From NCBI RefSeq assembly GCF_029407905.1, contig NC_073642.1:8184001-8248000 (forward strand): a stretch of 64,000 nucleotides of DNA, written 5' to 3'. Under the pieces are notes generated by a model that saw only the letters and a program-made list of their open reading frames with translations, did no database searches and had not been told where the DNA came from. Positions 33,866-44,024 of the stretch are shown piece by piece (the stretch's first letter is position 1; every line of letters starts with the position of its first letter). The translations under genes and the position numbers were made by a program. The stretch is from Bubalus kerabau. Its lineage: Eukaryota > Chordata > Mammalia > Artiodactyla > Bovidae.

Positions 33866-34365
33866 AGTGAGTACCTAAGGGGAGACAGAGAGTAGAAGCT
33901 GCCGGTTCTTTAAGGCCTGGGCCTAAAAAGTGGTGCTGCCTCACTGCCTCCACATTAGTTTAACCACGCAGTCATAAACCCAGATTCAAGGAAAAGGGGC
34001 ATAGACCACCGTCTCTGGATGAAAGGAGTGTCAAAGAATTTCAGAGCTGTATTTTAAAACCACCAGCCTTGCTTTGAGAATATTGCTGCTCTAAGCTGAC
34101 CTGGAGCTGGAATCCACACCATTCACTATTCTCTTTGTCCTGGCACTGGATGAAAATGTGCTTCTTACTCTTTTAACAAAATCTGCTTGCAAAGTCCTGC
34201 TGACCTCATTGGCTGTGCTAATATCCCAGCTACTAAAGAAGATGTTTGAATTGAGAGCTAGAGGGTGTTACTTGAAAACTACCACCACTGGCCTACTTGT
34301 GTCTGAAGATGTAGGAGCTGGTCATTTATGGGCAGCTTCTTTATTCCATAACATTTTCCACTACT

Positions 34366-34553
34366 TACTATAAACTTAAATGTACTATAAATTTTACTGT
34401 TTTTTATGTATATTATCTATTTCACCCAACCAGATAAATACCCTGCCACCAAAAACATATCTTTGTACTATAATCTTAAATGTACTATAAATTTTACCAT
34501 TTTTTAAATGTATATTGTCTATTTCACCCAACCAGAAGAATACCCTGCCACCC
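34366..34553. repeat. Two-copy tandem duplication, period 100-102 bp
   Basis: Copy 1 starts at 34366 (tactataaacttaaatg) and copy 2 at 34466 (tactataatcttaaatg). Both carry tttcacccaaccag and taccctgccacc. They differ by several substitutions and 2 bp of indel. No transposon is recognised. Confidence 0.9.
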
Positions 34554-34711
34554 AAATCAGATCTTAGTTTTGTTCTCTGATGTATCACACATATTTAAAA
34601 CCATGCCTGGCCCATAATCATCACTCTATAAATGTATATTGAATGGATAAAAGTACACATTGATTTTGTACCTTGTTGTCTAACTAGTGGGCCCATTTTT
34701 CCTTCCTTCAG

Positions 34712-34835
34712 TACAAAAAGGCTCTCCATGAGCTTGTGCACTGCGTGGCTCTGACAAGGATCTGCTACGGTGATTCCCACTGGAAGCTGGCCGAGGCGCA
34801 CGTTAACCTGGCTAAGGGTTATCTTCAGCTGAAAG
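34712..34835 (+). CDS. TTC23: TTC23 coding exon 2
   Basis: The exon is 124 bases and encodes 41 residues (YKKALHELVH to YLQLK) plus the first base of a Gly codon. The acceptor is cttccttcag, ending at 34711, and the donor is AAG then gtgagt at 34836, close to consensus. The peptide continues directly from the SSHE end of exon 1, as in TTC23, and includes the diagnostic stretch TRICYGDSHWKLAEAHVNLA. The alternating small and aromatic residues (A-E-A-H-V-N-L-A-x-G-Y) fit a TPR helix pair. Entry phase is 0 and exit phase is 1, matching the next exon. No stop or frameshift is present. Confidence 0.95.
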
Positions 34836-35283
34836 GTGAGTCTGCCTCAGGCTGCGGAGGATCAGCTGGCTGGTTTCTGCTTTTTTCCCAGACTTGGCTT
34901 AACTTTAGGAGGGTCAGGTTTCCTTGGATGTTCTCCTCTCCACACTGAGAAGCCATTTCCTTTCACAGCCAATATGATTTTCTAATATAATATGCAAAAA
35001 AGAGAAGGAAGATTTTAGCCCTGCAGAGCTTTATTCTTTATGATCTTAAAAACAGTTCCTAGGAGAAAATTGATTTGTTAGCTTTGAAGGCATTGTAGAA
35101 ATGGCCTAGGGTCGAGAGTCGGAGCCTAAAATAGACTCCATTCATATATGTATTGATGGAAAATCTCTTGCCTGTGAGACCAAACCCCTCCCCCCCCAAA
35201 TAAAAGGCTAAATCAAGCTGGCAGTAAGCAAAAGGTAACTTATTGATTCATACACCTTAAAATCCAAGGGTAAGTCTTACTGT

Positions 35284-35583
35284 AGACTTAACCAGTGGAG
35301 AAGGCAATGGCACCCCACTCCAGTATTTTTGCCTAGAAAATCCCATGGACGGAGGAGCCTGGTAGGCTGCAGTCCATGGGGTTGCTAAGAGTCGGACACA
35401 ACTGAGCGGCTTCACTTTCACTTTTCACTTTCCTGCATTGGAGAAGGAAATGGCAACCCACTCCAGTGTTCTTGCCTGGAGAATCCCAGGGATGGGGGAG
35501 CCTGGTGGGCTGCCGTCTATGGGGTCGCACAGAGTCGGACACGACTGAAGCGACTTAGCAGCAGCAGCAGCAGACTTAGCCAG
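35284..35583 (+). mobile_element. Dimeric Bov-A2 SINE with target duplication
   Basis: Unit A starts at 35297 (gagaaggcaatggcacccc) and ends in a ttcactttcacttttcac linker. Unit B starts at 35441 (gagaaggaaatggcaaccc) and ends in an agcagcagcagcag tail. The flanks agacttaaccag and agacttagccag differ at one base of 12. Confidence 0.92.
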
Positions 35584-35837
35584 ATCCACGTTTTCAAACA
35601 ACATGATCAGATTTCCGTTCCTCTCTTTCTCCAGCACTTGACTCTGCTTTCCTCTGTATTGGCTCCATTCTTAGCCCAACTTTGCCCACATTGGTGGCAG
35701 CAAGGTTGCCAGCAGCTTCAGGTTTCCCTCCTCAGCATTCCCAGGATAAAAAAGAATGTATCTTGACCAAAATCTCACAGTTTGGGGATTCTTATTGGGA
35801 TGACTTGGGTTGTATGCCAAAGACAAGAACTAGTCTG

Positions 35838-35952
35838 AGGAAATGGCAACCCCCACCCCAGTATTCTTGCCTGGAGAATCCTGTGGGCAGAGGAGCCTGA
35901 CAGGCTGCAGTCCATGTGCTTGCCAAAAGTCGGACATGACCTAGCAACTGAG
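35838..35952 (+). mobile_element. Bov-A fragment
   Basis: A sense fragment from aggaaatggcaacccccacc to gtcggacatgacctagcaac. Confidence 0.85.
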
Positions 35953-36317
35953 CATACGCACATGGTCTGATTGGCAAGACCTGACTTTGCTTCCATTGGA
36001 TCCTGGGGGAGAGGCTGGCCTTGGCTAAATCACGTGGACTGAGTGTGCAGGGGCATTCGCAAAAGAAAAGAGGGCAAGGGAGAATAGATGCAGAGAAGGC
36101 AAAAACAGACTGGCAACTGTGGACAAGACGCACAAGAGCACGTCTCTGTCCCTTCAGCTGAAAAGAGATGATGTTGATAATGATGCTGCTGCCTTCCCAG
36201 CCTCATGGATCGACCCAATGAGTGAGTAAATGGAGTGAAGTGGAAAACACCACAATGCTATGCTTACAACTGCCACCCAACAAACTTAGCTGAACCTGAC
36301 TGTAGACTGGTCCTACC

Positions 36318-36530
36318 CGTTAGATCAAAGACTGTTAGAGCCAGAGGGGACCCTGGAGATCATCTAGTTCAAACCACACCCCTCTACCCCCTGTTTTCTA
36401 GATTCAGAGGAAACAGCTAGTTTGATTTGAAACAGGCTGCCCCAGGTCAGACTGTTAATAGCTGACCCAAGACTCAGATCTAGGATTTTGGTTGCCAGTG
36501 CCAATGTCCTGGCATCTGGGATTTTAAGTG
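36318..36530. repeat. MIR-family-like ancient repeat
   Basis: The order gttagagccagaggggaccc, ggagatcatctagttc and ccccaggtcagactgttaat matches a common old mammalian repeat. The family is uncertain. Confidence 0.5.
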
Positions 36531-36682
36531 ATGCTTTCCCACCACAGTCTGCTACCTTTCTTCATTATGGACTTTTTTTTTACTCAAATTAAAATAAAAG
36601 CAGTATCTACTAATTACTGAGGTCTCATTGAGTGCCAGGCACCATGCTATTTTCCACATATAATTTCATTTAATCATCACTA

Positions 36683-36883
36683 GATGGCGCTAATGGTAAA
36701 GTACCTTCATGCCAATGCAGGAGACTTAAAAGGCGTAGGTTCAATCTCTGGATCCAGAAGATCCCCTGGAGGAGGGCATGGCAATCCACTCCAGTATTCT
36801 TGCTTAGAATCCCATGGACAGAGGAGCCTGATGGGCTATAGTCCATGGGGTCGCTAAGAGTCAGAAACGACTGAAGTGAGTTA

Positions 36884-36885
<2 letters not shown>
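36683..36885 (+). mobile_element. Bov-tA SINE
   Basis: A sense element with a degenerate head (ggcgctaatggtaaag) and body, ending gactgaagtgagttaacac. The tail has grown into the adjoining CA repeat. Confidence 0.85.

Positions 36886-36917
<32 letters not shown>
36886..36917. repeat. (AC)n microsatellite at a SINE tail
   Basis: About 14 CA units directly follow the SINE tail. Confidence 0.95.
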
Positions 36918-37120
36918 TTCACTACTGTGCTATGAGGCAGGTAATGGTATTTTCTCTGTCTACAGTCCAGAAAGATAAGGCCAAAATTTCTGGGTAACTG
37001 ATGGAGCAGGAAATCCTTTCTGGGCAGTGTGATTTCAGGGCTAGCATTCTTGAACCTCAACCCATTCTGCCTCCAGTAGGTTGAGTTCAAGTTCCTTGAA
37101 GAAATAGACAAATGGTTGTT

Positions 37121-39000
37121 TGAGGCCTTACAAATAGCTGAGAAAAGAAGAGAAGCTAAAAGCAAAGGAGAAAAGGAACTGAAAACCCATTTGAGTGCAG
37201 AGTTCCAAAGAATAACAAGGAGAGATAAGAAAGCCTTCCTCAGTGATCAATGCAAAGAAATAGAGGAAAACAATAGAATAGGAAAGACTAGAGATCTCTT
37301 CAAGAAAATTAGAGATACCAAGGGAATATTTCATGCAAAGATGAGCACAATGTAGGACAGAAATGCTATGGACCTAACAGAAGCAGAAGATGTGAAGAAG
37401 AGGTGGCAAGAAACACAGAACTATCCAAAAAGATCTTCACGACCCAGATAACCACAGTGGTGTGATCACTCACCTGGAGCCAGACATTCTGGAATGTAAA
37501 GTCAAGTGAGCCTCAGGAAGCATCAGTATGAACAAAGCTAGTGGAGGTGATGGAATTCCAGTTGAGCTATTTCAAATCCTAAAGGATGATGCTGTTAAGT
37601 GCTGCACCCAAAATGCCAGCAAATTTGGAAAACTCAGCAGTGGGCATGGGACTGGAAAAGGTCAGTTTTCATTCCAATCCCAAAGAAAGGCAATGTCAAA
37701 GAATGTTCAAACTACTGCACAATTACACTCATCTCACACACTAGCAAAGTAATACTCAAAATTCTCCAAGTGAGGCTTCAAGAGTATGTGAACCGTGAAC
37801 TTCCAGATGTTCAAGCTGGATTTAGAAAAGGCAGAGGAACCAGAGATCAAATTGCCAGCATCTGTTGGATCATTGAAAAAGCAAGAGAGTTCCAGAAATA
37901 CATCTACTGCTTTATTGACTGTGCCAAAGCCTTTGACTGTGTGGATCACCATAAACTGTGGAAAATTCTGAAAGAGATGGGAATACCAGACCGCCTTACC
38001 TGCCTCTTGAGAAATCTGTGTGCAGGTCAGGAAGCAACAGTTAGAACTGGACATGGAACAACAGACTGGTTCCAAATCAGGAAAGGAGTACGTCAAGGCT
38101 GTATATTGTCACCTGCTTATTTAACTTATATGCAAAGTACATCATGAGAAATGCTGGGCTGGATGAAGCACAAGCTGGAATCAAGATTGCCAGGAGAAAT
38201 ATCAATAACCTCAGATACACAGATGACACCACCCTCATGGCAGAAAGCGAAGCAGAACTAAAGAGCCTCTTGATGAAAGTGAAAGAGGAGAGTGAAAAAG
38301 TTGCTTTAAAACTCAACATTCAGAAAACTAAGATCATGGCATCTGGTCCCATCACTTCATGGCAAATAGATGGGGAAACAATGGAAACAGTGACAGACTT
38401 TATATTTTGGGGCTCCAAAATCACTGCAGATGGTGACTGCAGCCATGAAATTAAAAGATACTTGCTCTTTGGAAGAAAAGCTATGACCAACCTAGACAGC
38501 ATATTAGAAACCAGAGACATCACTTTGCTGACAAAGGTTTCTCTAGTCAAAGCTATGGTTTTTCCAATAGTCACATATGGATATGAGAGTTGGATCATAA
38601 GGAAAGCTGAGCACTGAAGAATGGATGCTTTTCAACTGTGGTGTTGGAGAAGATTCTTGAGAGTCCCTTGGACTGCAAGGAGATCCAACCTGTCAATCCT
38701 AAAGGAAATCAGTCCTGAATATTCATTGGAAGGACTGATGCTGAAGCTGAAACTCCAATACTTTGGCCACCTGATGCGAAGAACTGACTCATTGGAAAAG
38801 ACCCTGATGCTGGGAAAGATTGAAAGCAGGAGGAAAAGGGATAACAGAGAATGAGATGGTTGGATGGCATCACCAACTCGATGGACATGAGTTTGAGCAA
38901 GCTTTGGGAGTTGGTGATGGACAGGGAAGCCTGGCATGCTGCAGTCCATGGGTTGCAAAGAGTCAGACACGACTGAGTGACTGAACTAAACTAAACTGAT
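37121..39000 (+). mobile_element. BovB LINE, sense, 5'-truncated (about 1.9 kb)
   Basis: Two long overlapping RT frames remain. One is 37599-38147 (182 codons, with AGFRKGRGTRDQI and DCVDHHKLWKILKEMGIPD). The other is 38144-38617 (157 codons, with NNLRYTDDTTLMAESEAE). The catalytic YADD box reads YTDD here. A frameshift separates the frames near 38144. The 3' end carries the ctgaactaaactaaactga tail repeat. Confidence 0.93.
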
Positions 39001-39160
39001 CATGTCTTTTATAATATTGCTATGTTATTGGCACTAATAAATTTCTGGTAGGTTGATTATGTGCTTTAAAAAAAAAAGACAAAATTCTGTAAGTGCTCCT
39101 ACAAAAATAGCATACCCTGGATTTTTCTCTTTTTGCCTGTATTTATTTATTTCTTCTTCT

Positions 39161-39345
39161 TTTTTTAATTTTTTAATTGAAGGATAATTGCTTTACAGAA
39201 TTTTGTGTTTTTCTGCAAGAAAAACACATCAGCAAGAATCAGCCATCGGTACACCCATGTCCCTTCTCTCCCATCTTCCTCCCCATCACATCCTTCAGCC
39301 TATCACAGAGGCCCTGTTTGAGTTCCCTTATTGATACAGCAAATG
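39161..39345 (-). mobile_element. L1_BT-type 3' fragment
   Basis: The antisense 3' end (aattgaaggataattgcttt, aagaatcagccatcggtac) is 5'-truncated. Confidence 0.8.
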
Positions 39346-40241
39346 CATGCCCTGGATTTTCTCCATCAGAAAATCTATTCTGTTTTATAGACATAGGAGC
39401 AGAATGAACTTCACATTTTGACAGCTTTATTTTTTTTTTTTTTTAGAGATTGAAGGTACAATTCCTTGTAATGAAGAATGTAAGACCAGGAGTATTGGGA
39501 TATGAGTGGAGGGGTGTGTTGTTGTAGGGAAGAAGGGGAGGGTATGGGAAAGTGAGAAGTCCTGATACTCCTAATATCACCTTTTCCACAAATGAATATG
39601 CCAGTGGAAGAATACTAGAACCCGCTGGGAATTAGTTCTTGGTAGTAACTGGTTTTTAAACTCCATGTGTTTACCACATGGAAATAAGAGATTGTAGCAC
39701 ATTAGCCCCTTATCTCATTGGAATTGTTTGTCAGTCTTGGTAGATATCATCATATTTGTATTATATTAAAGCAACTTTAAAGTTATGATTATGGATGGGT
39801 GAGCAGAAGATTCAGAATTTTTAGTATTCCATTAAGACTGGTATCACAAAGCCAGAAGCAAAATTTATGAAAATTTTATTTCCTTCCCAGAATGCTATAG
39901 TCTTTGTAAATTCCTTTTGTTTTTTATAATTATTTATAACATTTTGTATCTGATATTGGTGAAGTTTCAGAGCTGTTCAGTTTCTGCTTATTCTGTTAAT
40001 TTCCAAAAAGAGCATGTGGAGGAAACATTTTTATCTTGAGAACTTCCAGTGATTGTTTCTTCCAGTGATGATGGTGTTTGACGCTGCCCTGATACAGCTC
40101 CACGTGCCAGTTGCAGATATGTGAAGTCATCGCATTAGATTCCCTGGCCAAAATCAACTATATTCCTGTCCAACTGAAGTGAAAGAGAAACTGAGACTTC
40201 CTTTCTTTTCTTTTTCTTTTTTTTTTTTTTTTTTGTCACAG

Positions 40242-40392
40242 GAATGTCACTACAAGCAAAACAGCATGCAGAAAAAGCCAAAGAAATCCTCACCAGCTCC
40301 ATTGCGCCTCCATACAATGACAATACAGATGTTTTCAAGTGTTCGGTTGAGCTGTTCCATACCTTGGGGCAAGCCTTACTCTCCCTTCAAAA
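40242..40392 (+). CDS. TTC23: TTC23 coding exon 3
   Basis: The exon is 151 bases: two bases completing the Gly codon, 49 codons (MSLQAKQHAEKAKEI to LGQALLSLQ) and two bases of a Lys codon. It encodes the next TPR helices of TTC23; the LFHTLGQALLSLQ segment is a typical TPR helix. The acceptor is very strong on paper, with an 18-T run at 40217-40234 followed by gtcacag. The donor is weak (CAAAA then gtatcc), but the phase fits exon 4 exactly. A 189-bp intron follows. Read-through of that intron meets an in-frame TAG at 40421-40423, so retention would truncate the protein. Confidence 0.94.
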
Positions 40393-40581
40393 GTATCCTT
40401 TTGCCTCTAATCTTTACAGGTAGAAATACCATTCATAGTGCTTGCATTTAATTTTAAAGGCCAAATCAAAAGTCGACCGGTGGCTCAGGAAGGGTGATGG
40501 GCAGTATGAGAGGCAAGGATGTCCAGGAGCCGGGGCCCCAGAATGCAGCACCAGATATAAAGTTTTCTGAACACAACTCAG
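40393..40581 (+). other. TTC23: TTC23 intron 3 (189 bp)
   Basis: This is a very short intron with a poor donor (gtatcc) and an acceptable acceptor (acacaactcag). A second acceptor-like tract, tctaatctttacag, sits only 27 bases in and is immediately followed by gtag. No transposon is present, unlike every other intron in the window. Confidence 0.85.
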
Positions 40582-40707
40582 GTTCAAGGAAGCTTCAAAG
40601 AATTTGACAAAGGCAGAGATACTTTCAAAGGAGATGCTCCAATGTGGAAAGATTATAAAAGAAGAATGGATGGAAATTCAAGCGCGGATCAAATTGTCAT
40701 TTGCACA
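40582..40707 (+). CDS. TTC23: TTC23 coding exon 4
   Basis: The exon is 126 bases: one base completing the Lys codon, 41 codons (FKEASKNLTKAEILSKEM to RIKLSFA) and two bases (CA) of a Gln codon. The acceptor is acacaactcag, ending at 40581, and the donor is a perfect gtaagt at 40708. The sequence AEILSKEMLQCGKIIKEEW is characteristic of TTC23. The exon brings the visible coding length to 581 bases, roughly the first 43 per cent of a protein of about 447 residues. The following exon was not found between 40708 and 64000, so it should lie outside the window. Confidence 0.94.
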
Positions 40708-41769
40708 GTAAGTTTCCAGTTTAGGACCTTCCATATACGTGATTGCTGGAGGTTCTTTGCCAGAAGATTCTGTCTTCAAACAGAAGGAGCTTCTCCATGA
40801 CATTGCCGTGGCTTCTCCACAGCCATCTTCCAGCAGTAAGAGGGGGGACCACAGTCGTGGCAGAGCAGCCGCAACCAAGGCTTACACAAATCAAAGGGGT
40901 GCTCGTCACTAGGTGTGTGGTGTTCCCACACCCGCCCCTGGTCCTAGAGCCCTGGTGTCATCCTCTTGGTTTTCTCTTTCTCGCCTGCTCTCCCTGCCCC
41001 TCTCCTCACACTCCTGTTCCCTTTGCTTCCCCCAGCCCCGTTTTCCTTTCCTCCCCTACTGTTCTAGTCTAAACTGTTTCAATATGTTGATTTTATGATT
41101 AGGGCCTCAAAGGAGAAAGATCTTAGAGATATCTGAATCCATGAGAATGAGAGGATTGTTCCCCATTCTCCCTAACCCCACCCTACACTCACCAAGTAAA
41201 CCCCGGTGGAAGAGAGAAAATGCTTGGAGCCTGGGGAAGGAGCCTTGGGTGGACAGCTCATCTATCCCTTTCCAAAGGCCAACCCCAAGCCAATCCTCAG
41301 AGCAGTGGGGTGACAGGATTTGCACACTCTGAAAGGGTGTGTTTGTGGAAAGAAGAGGGCAGAGAAATGTCTGTTCTAGAAGAAGCACAGAATCCCCAGC
41401 AGACCTACGTGGCGACCCTTAACCCAAGCTGGAAGAATTCACTAACTTAATAATCAGACTGCTTGATTCCCAAGAGACCTCAGGGACCCAGTGGACTCAT
41501 TTTTAAGAAGGAAAGGGCCCCGAAGGAGCACACCTACTGCTTCCATATGAATGGAAGCTGGGAAGGGCTAACTTTGATTCATGCTTTTACAGACATTTTT
41601 GTGATCATAAGTCTACTCGTGTTAATTTATTTGGGAGTGTTTTGGATGTGAAATACAGAGAATTCATCAGTCCATGCGAACTTTTGGTATCCTTTTTTAA
41701 ACTGAGTTTTCCCCTTCTATCTCTGATCCTTATTCTCATTCTGTCTCGTACATATCTTAGATACCTTTC

Positions 41770-41965
41770 TTTTTTTTTAACATTTTTTTGATGTGGCCCA
41801 TTTTTAAAGTTTTTATTGAATTTGTTACAATATTGCTTTCTGTTTTATGTTTTAGTTTTTTGATCTCAAGGCATGTGGGATTTTAGGTCCCCTACCAGGG
41901 ATCTAACCCTCACCCCCTGCTTTGGAAGGTGGCATATTAACTCCTGGACCACCAGGGAAGTCCCT
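41770..41965 (-). mobile_element. CHR-type artiodactyl tRNA-derived SINE
   Basis: The antisense text aaggcatgtgggattttagg, ctaccagggatctaaccc and ggaccaccagggaagtccc is typical of the older CHR SINEs shared by ruminants and whales. Confidence 0.85.
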
Positions 41966-41969
41966 CATA

Positions 41970-44024
41970 AACACCTTTTTAAACAATGACCTATGTCTTT
42001 AAATTTGCATCTCTGAATAATAAATAGTATTGTTTTCTGCATTTGTACATTTTAGGTCTGTATGAATTTGCCACGTGTGTCTCACTCTGTTTCTCGCTTT
42101 TGTCCACTTGGCTTTTATCCAGCTGTTGCCTGTGCAGCGCCGCGGCCTGCTCTGTTGTGCTCCGTGGCCTGCTCTGTTGTGCTCCGTAGAGTGTATCTGC
42201 CCTCCTGTGCATGTCCGTCCTGCTAGCCGTGGTATTCAGCTCGTGCCCAGCTCCCACAGTGGTGCTGCCATGAATATCCTTGTGCAGCTCCACTTAGGAG
42301 TCTCAGGAAGACTTTTTCTGAGGCTTGTGCTCCAGGGATAGGATTACATGGTCACAGGGTACACTCATACTTCAAGGGCACCACGCTAGCCAATTGCTAC
42401 ACTCATCTGCACTCCCACTTGCGGGGCACACGGATTCCTGTTTTCTCACATCCCCGACAGTCCTTGGCATAGTTGGTCTTTCTAACCTTTGTCACCTTGA
42501 TGCATATAAAAGTGAAAAGTGAAAGTCACTCAGTCATGTCCAACTCTTTGCAACCCCATGGACTATCCAGTCCATGGAACTCTCCAGGCCAGAATACTGT
42601 AGTGGGTAGCCTTTCCCTTCTCTAGGGGATCTTCACAACCCAGAAATTGAACCCAGGTCTCCCACATTGTAGGTAGATTCTTTACCAGCACTTGTTAATT
42701 CTACTTACTTTTCTCTTATTGGTGAGTTTGAGTACCTCTTCACGTACAGTGTAGCCATTTGGGTTCCCCTCCTATGAACAGCCTGTTAGCATTCTTTCTG
42801 GTTTTTCTTTTGGGATTTCATGTATTTTTTTATTAATAGCTGAGATTTTCTTGTGTATTATAGATTGGTAATACTACAAACATTTTCTTTTATCTATTGC
42901 TCATTTATTAGTTTTGTCTATGATGTTCTTTATGATGTGAAACTTGAATTTTCTAGAGTCAAATCCATTAATTTTTAACCTTCTGATTTATGCTTTGGAG
43001 GTTTATTTACAAAGTCTTTCCCACCAAAATATCAAAGATATTCTCCAAAATGTCTCTGTGAGTCTTACTTTAACCCATCCCACATGTTTTAACATGGAGC
43101 ACTGTCTCTCACATCAAGTCTTAGTAAGTTCATAACTTACTCTATAATTAGTCTTTAATCCAAGGATTATTCAAATGATGTGTGTTCTAGTTTACAGATA
43201 TATGGGGTTTTTTCCAAAAATATTCTGATGTTATCAATTTGTAATTTTACTGCATTGTGGGCAGAAACATATTTGTATAGGATCAACTCTTTGAAATTTA
43301 CTGAAGCTTCTTTGTGACCTAGTCCATAATCAATTTTTGTGCATGTTCCAAGTGTGCTACAAAGGGAAGCTGTATTCTTTACTCATTGTGTTTAAGGTTC
43401 TAATAATTCCTTAGTATGGTAACTTTATTAATTCTGTTACTCAAATTTATATTTTTTTTATCTTTTGCCAATTTGATACATTAGTTCTTAAGGTAAGTGT
43501 GCTTAAATTTTGAACAATAACTATTGATCCATCTATAGCTCCCCATGGTTCTGCCAGTCATTGTTTTATATACTCTAATATATTCTGTTGGGTGGGAGGA
43601 GAGTTAAACAGCCTATCTTCTTAATCTATTATTTTATTTGTCAGTATATATTGCTCTTCTTTGTTCCCTATCTATTTTGGCTGATATTAAAATTGATACT
43701 CCAGCTTTCTTGATATCAATTTTCCTATATTATCTTTTTCTATCTCTTAATTTTCAGTCTTCATATTTTTTGTTTAATTATTGATATATTTGAGTTTTTT
43801 ATTTCCTTTTGCCTATCAATTTTATGTTTCTTTCCTTCTCCTTTCTTGCCTTCTTTAGTTTAGTCAAATATTTTTGTCATTCCACTTCCCTATTAACTGA
43901 TGAGTTATACATTATGTTATTTTTTTCTTCTAGTGATTACCATAGAATTTTTTGCATGTGTCCCTGGTGTATTACACTCTAATATAATTAGTCAATTAAA
44001 TACTTTCTAGATAATATAAGGAAT
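41970..44024 (-). mobile_element. Ancient L1 ORF2, antisense (split by a SINE)
   Basis: The sequence reads as diverged antisense ORF2, for example ccaaggattattcaaatgat, gcattgtgggcagaaacat and ttgatactccagctttc. The SINE at 42510-42690 interrupts it. No frame survives. Confidence 0.7.
42510..42690 (-). mobile_element. Bov-tA SINE
   Basis: The antisense element runs from agtgaaagtcactcagtcatg to taggtagattctttaccagc. Confidence 0.9.

Larger units (their letters stand above)
21210..34711 (+). other. TTC23: TTC23 intron 1 (about 13.5 kb)
   Basis: The intron lies between the gtaagg donor and the cttccttcag acceptor. It is filled with the transposons listed separately. Parts not otherwise assigned (21210-21487, 22501-23015, 24479-24890, 29071-29240, 31211-31670, 32573-33002, 33866-34365, 34554-34711) show no gene. 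Confidence 0.9.
36605..36995 (+). repeat. MIR, split by a SINE
   Basis: The left half (gagtgccaggcaccatgc, ataatttcatttaatcatc) ends at about 36682. The right half (ctatgaggcaggtaatgg) resumes at about 36918. The Bov SINE and its CA tail lie between. Confidence 0.7.
34836..40241 (+). other. TTC23: TTC23 intron 2 (about 5.4 kb)
   Basis: The intron runs from the gtgagt donor to the poly-T acceptor. Repeats inside are listed separately. Unassigned parts (34836-35283, 35584-35837, 35953-36317, 36996-37120, 39001-39160, 39346-40216) show no gene. A C-run lies near 35190, with T-runs near 39430. Confidence 0.9.

Noticed and set aside
36886..36917. Possible CRISPR-like or satellite array among the short repeats
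   Set aside because: Only simple dinucleotide repeats are present. No spacer-repeat organisation occurs anywhere in the window, and the DNA is mammalian.
40403..40424. Possible recursive-splice (ratchet) site, tctaatctttacag followed at once by gtag, inside TTC23 intron 3
   Set aside because: It lies 27 bases into a 189-bp intron. Recursive sites occur in very long introns, and a branch point could not fit. Chance juxtaposition is simpler.
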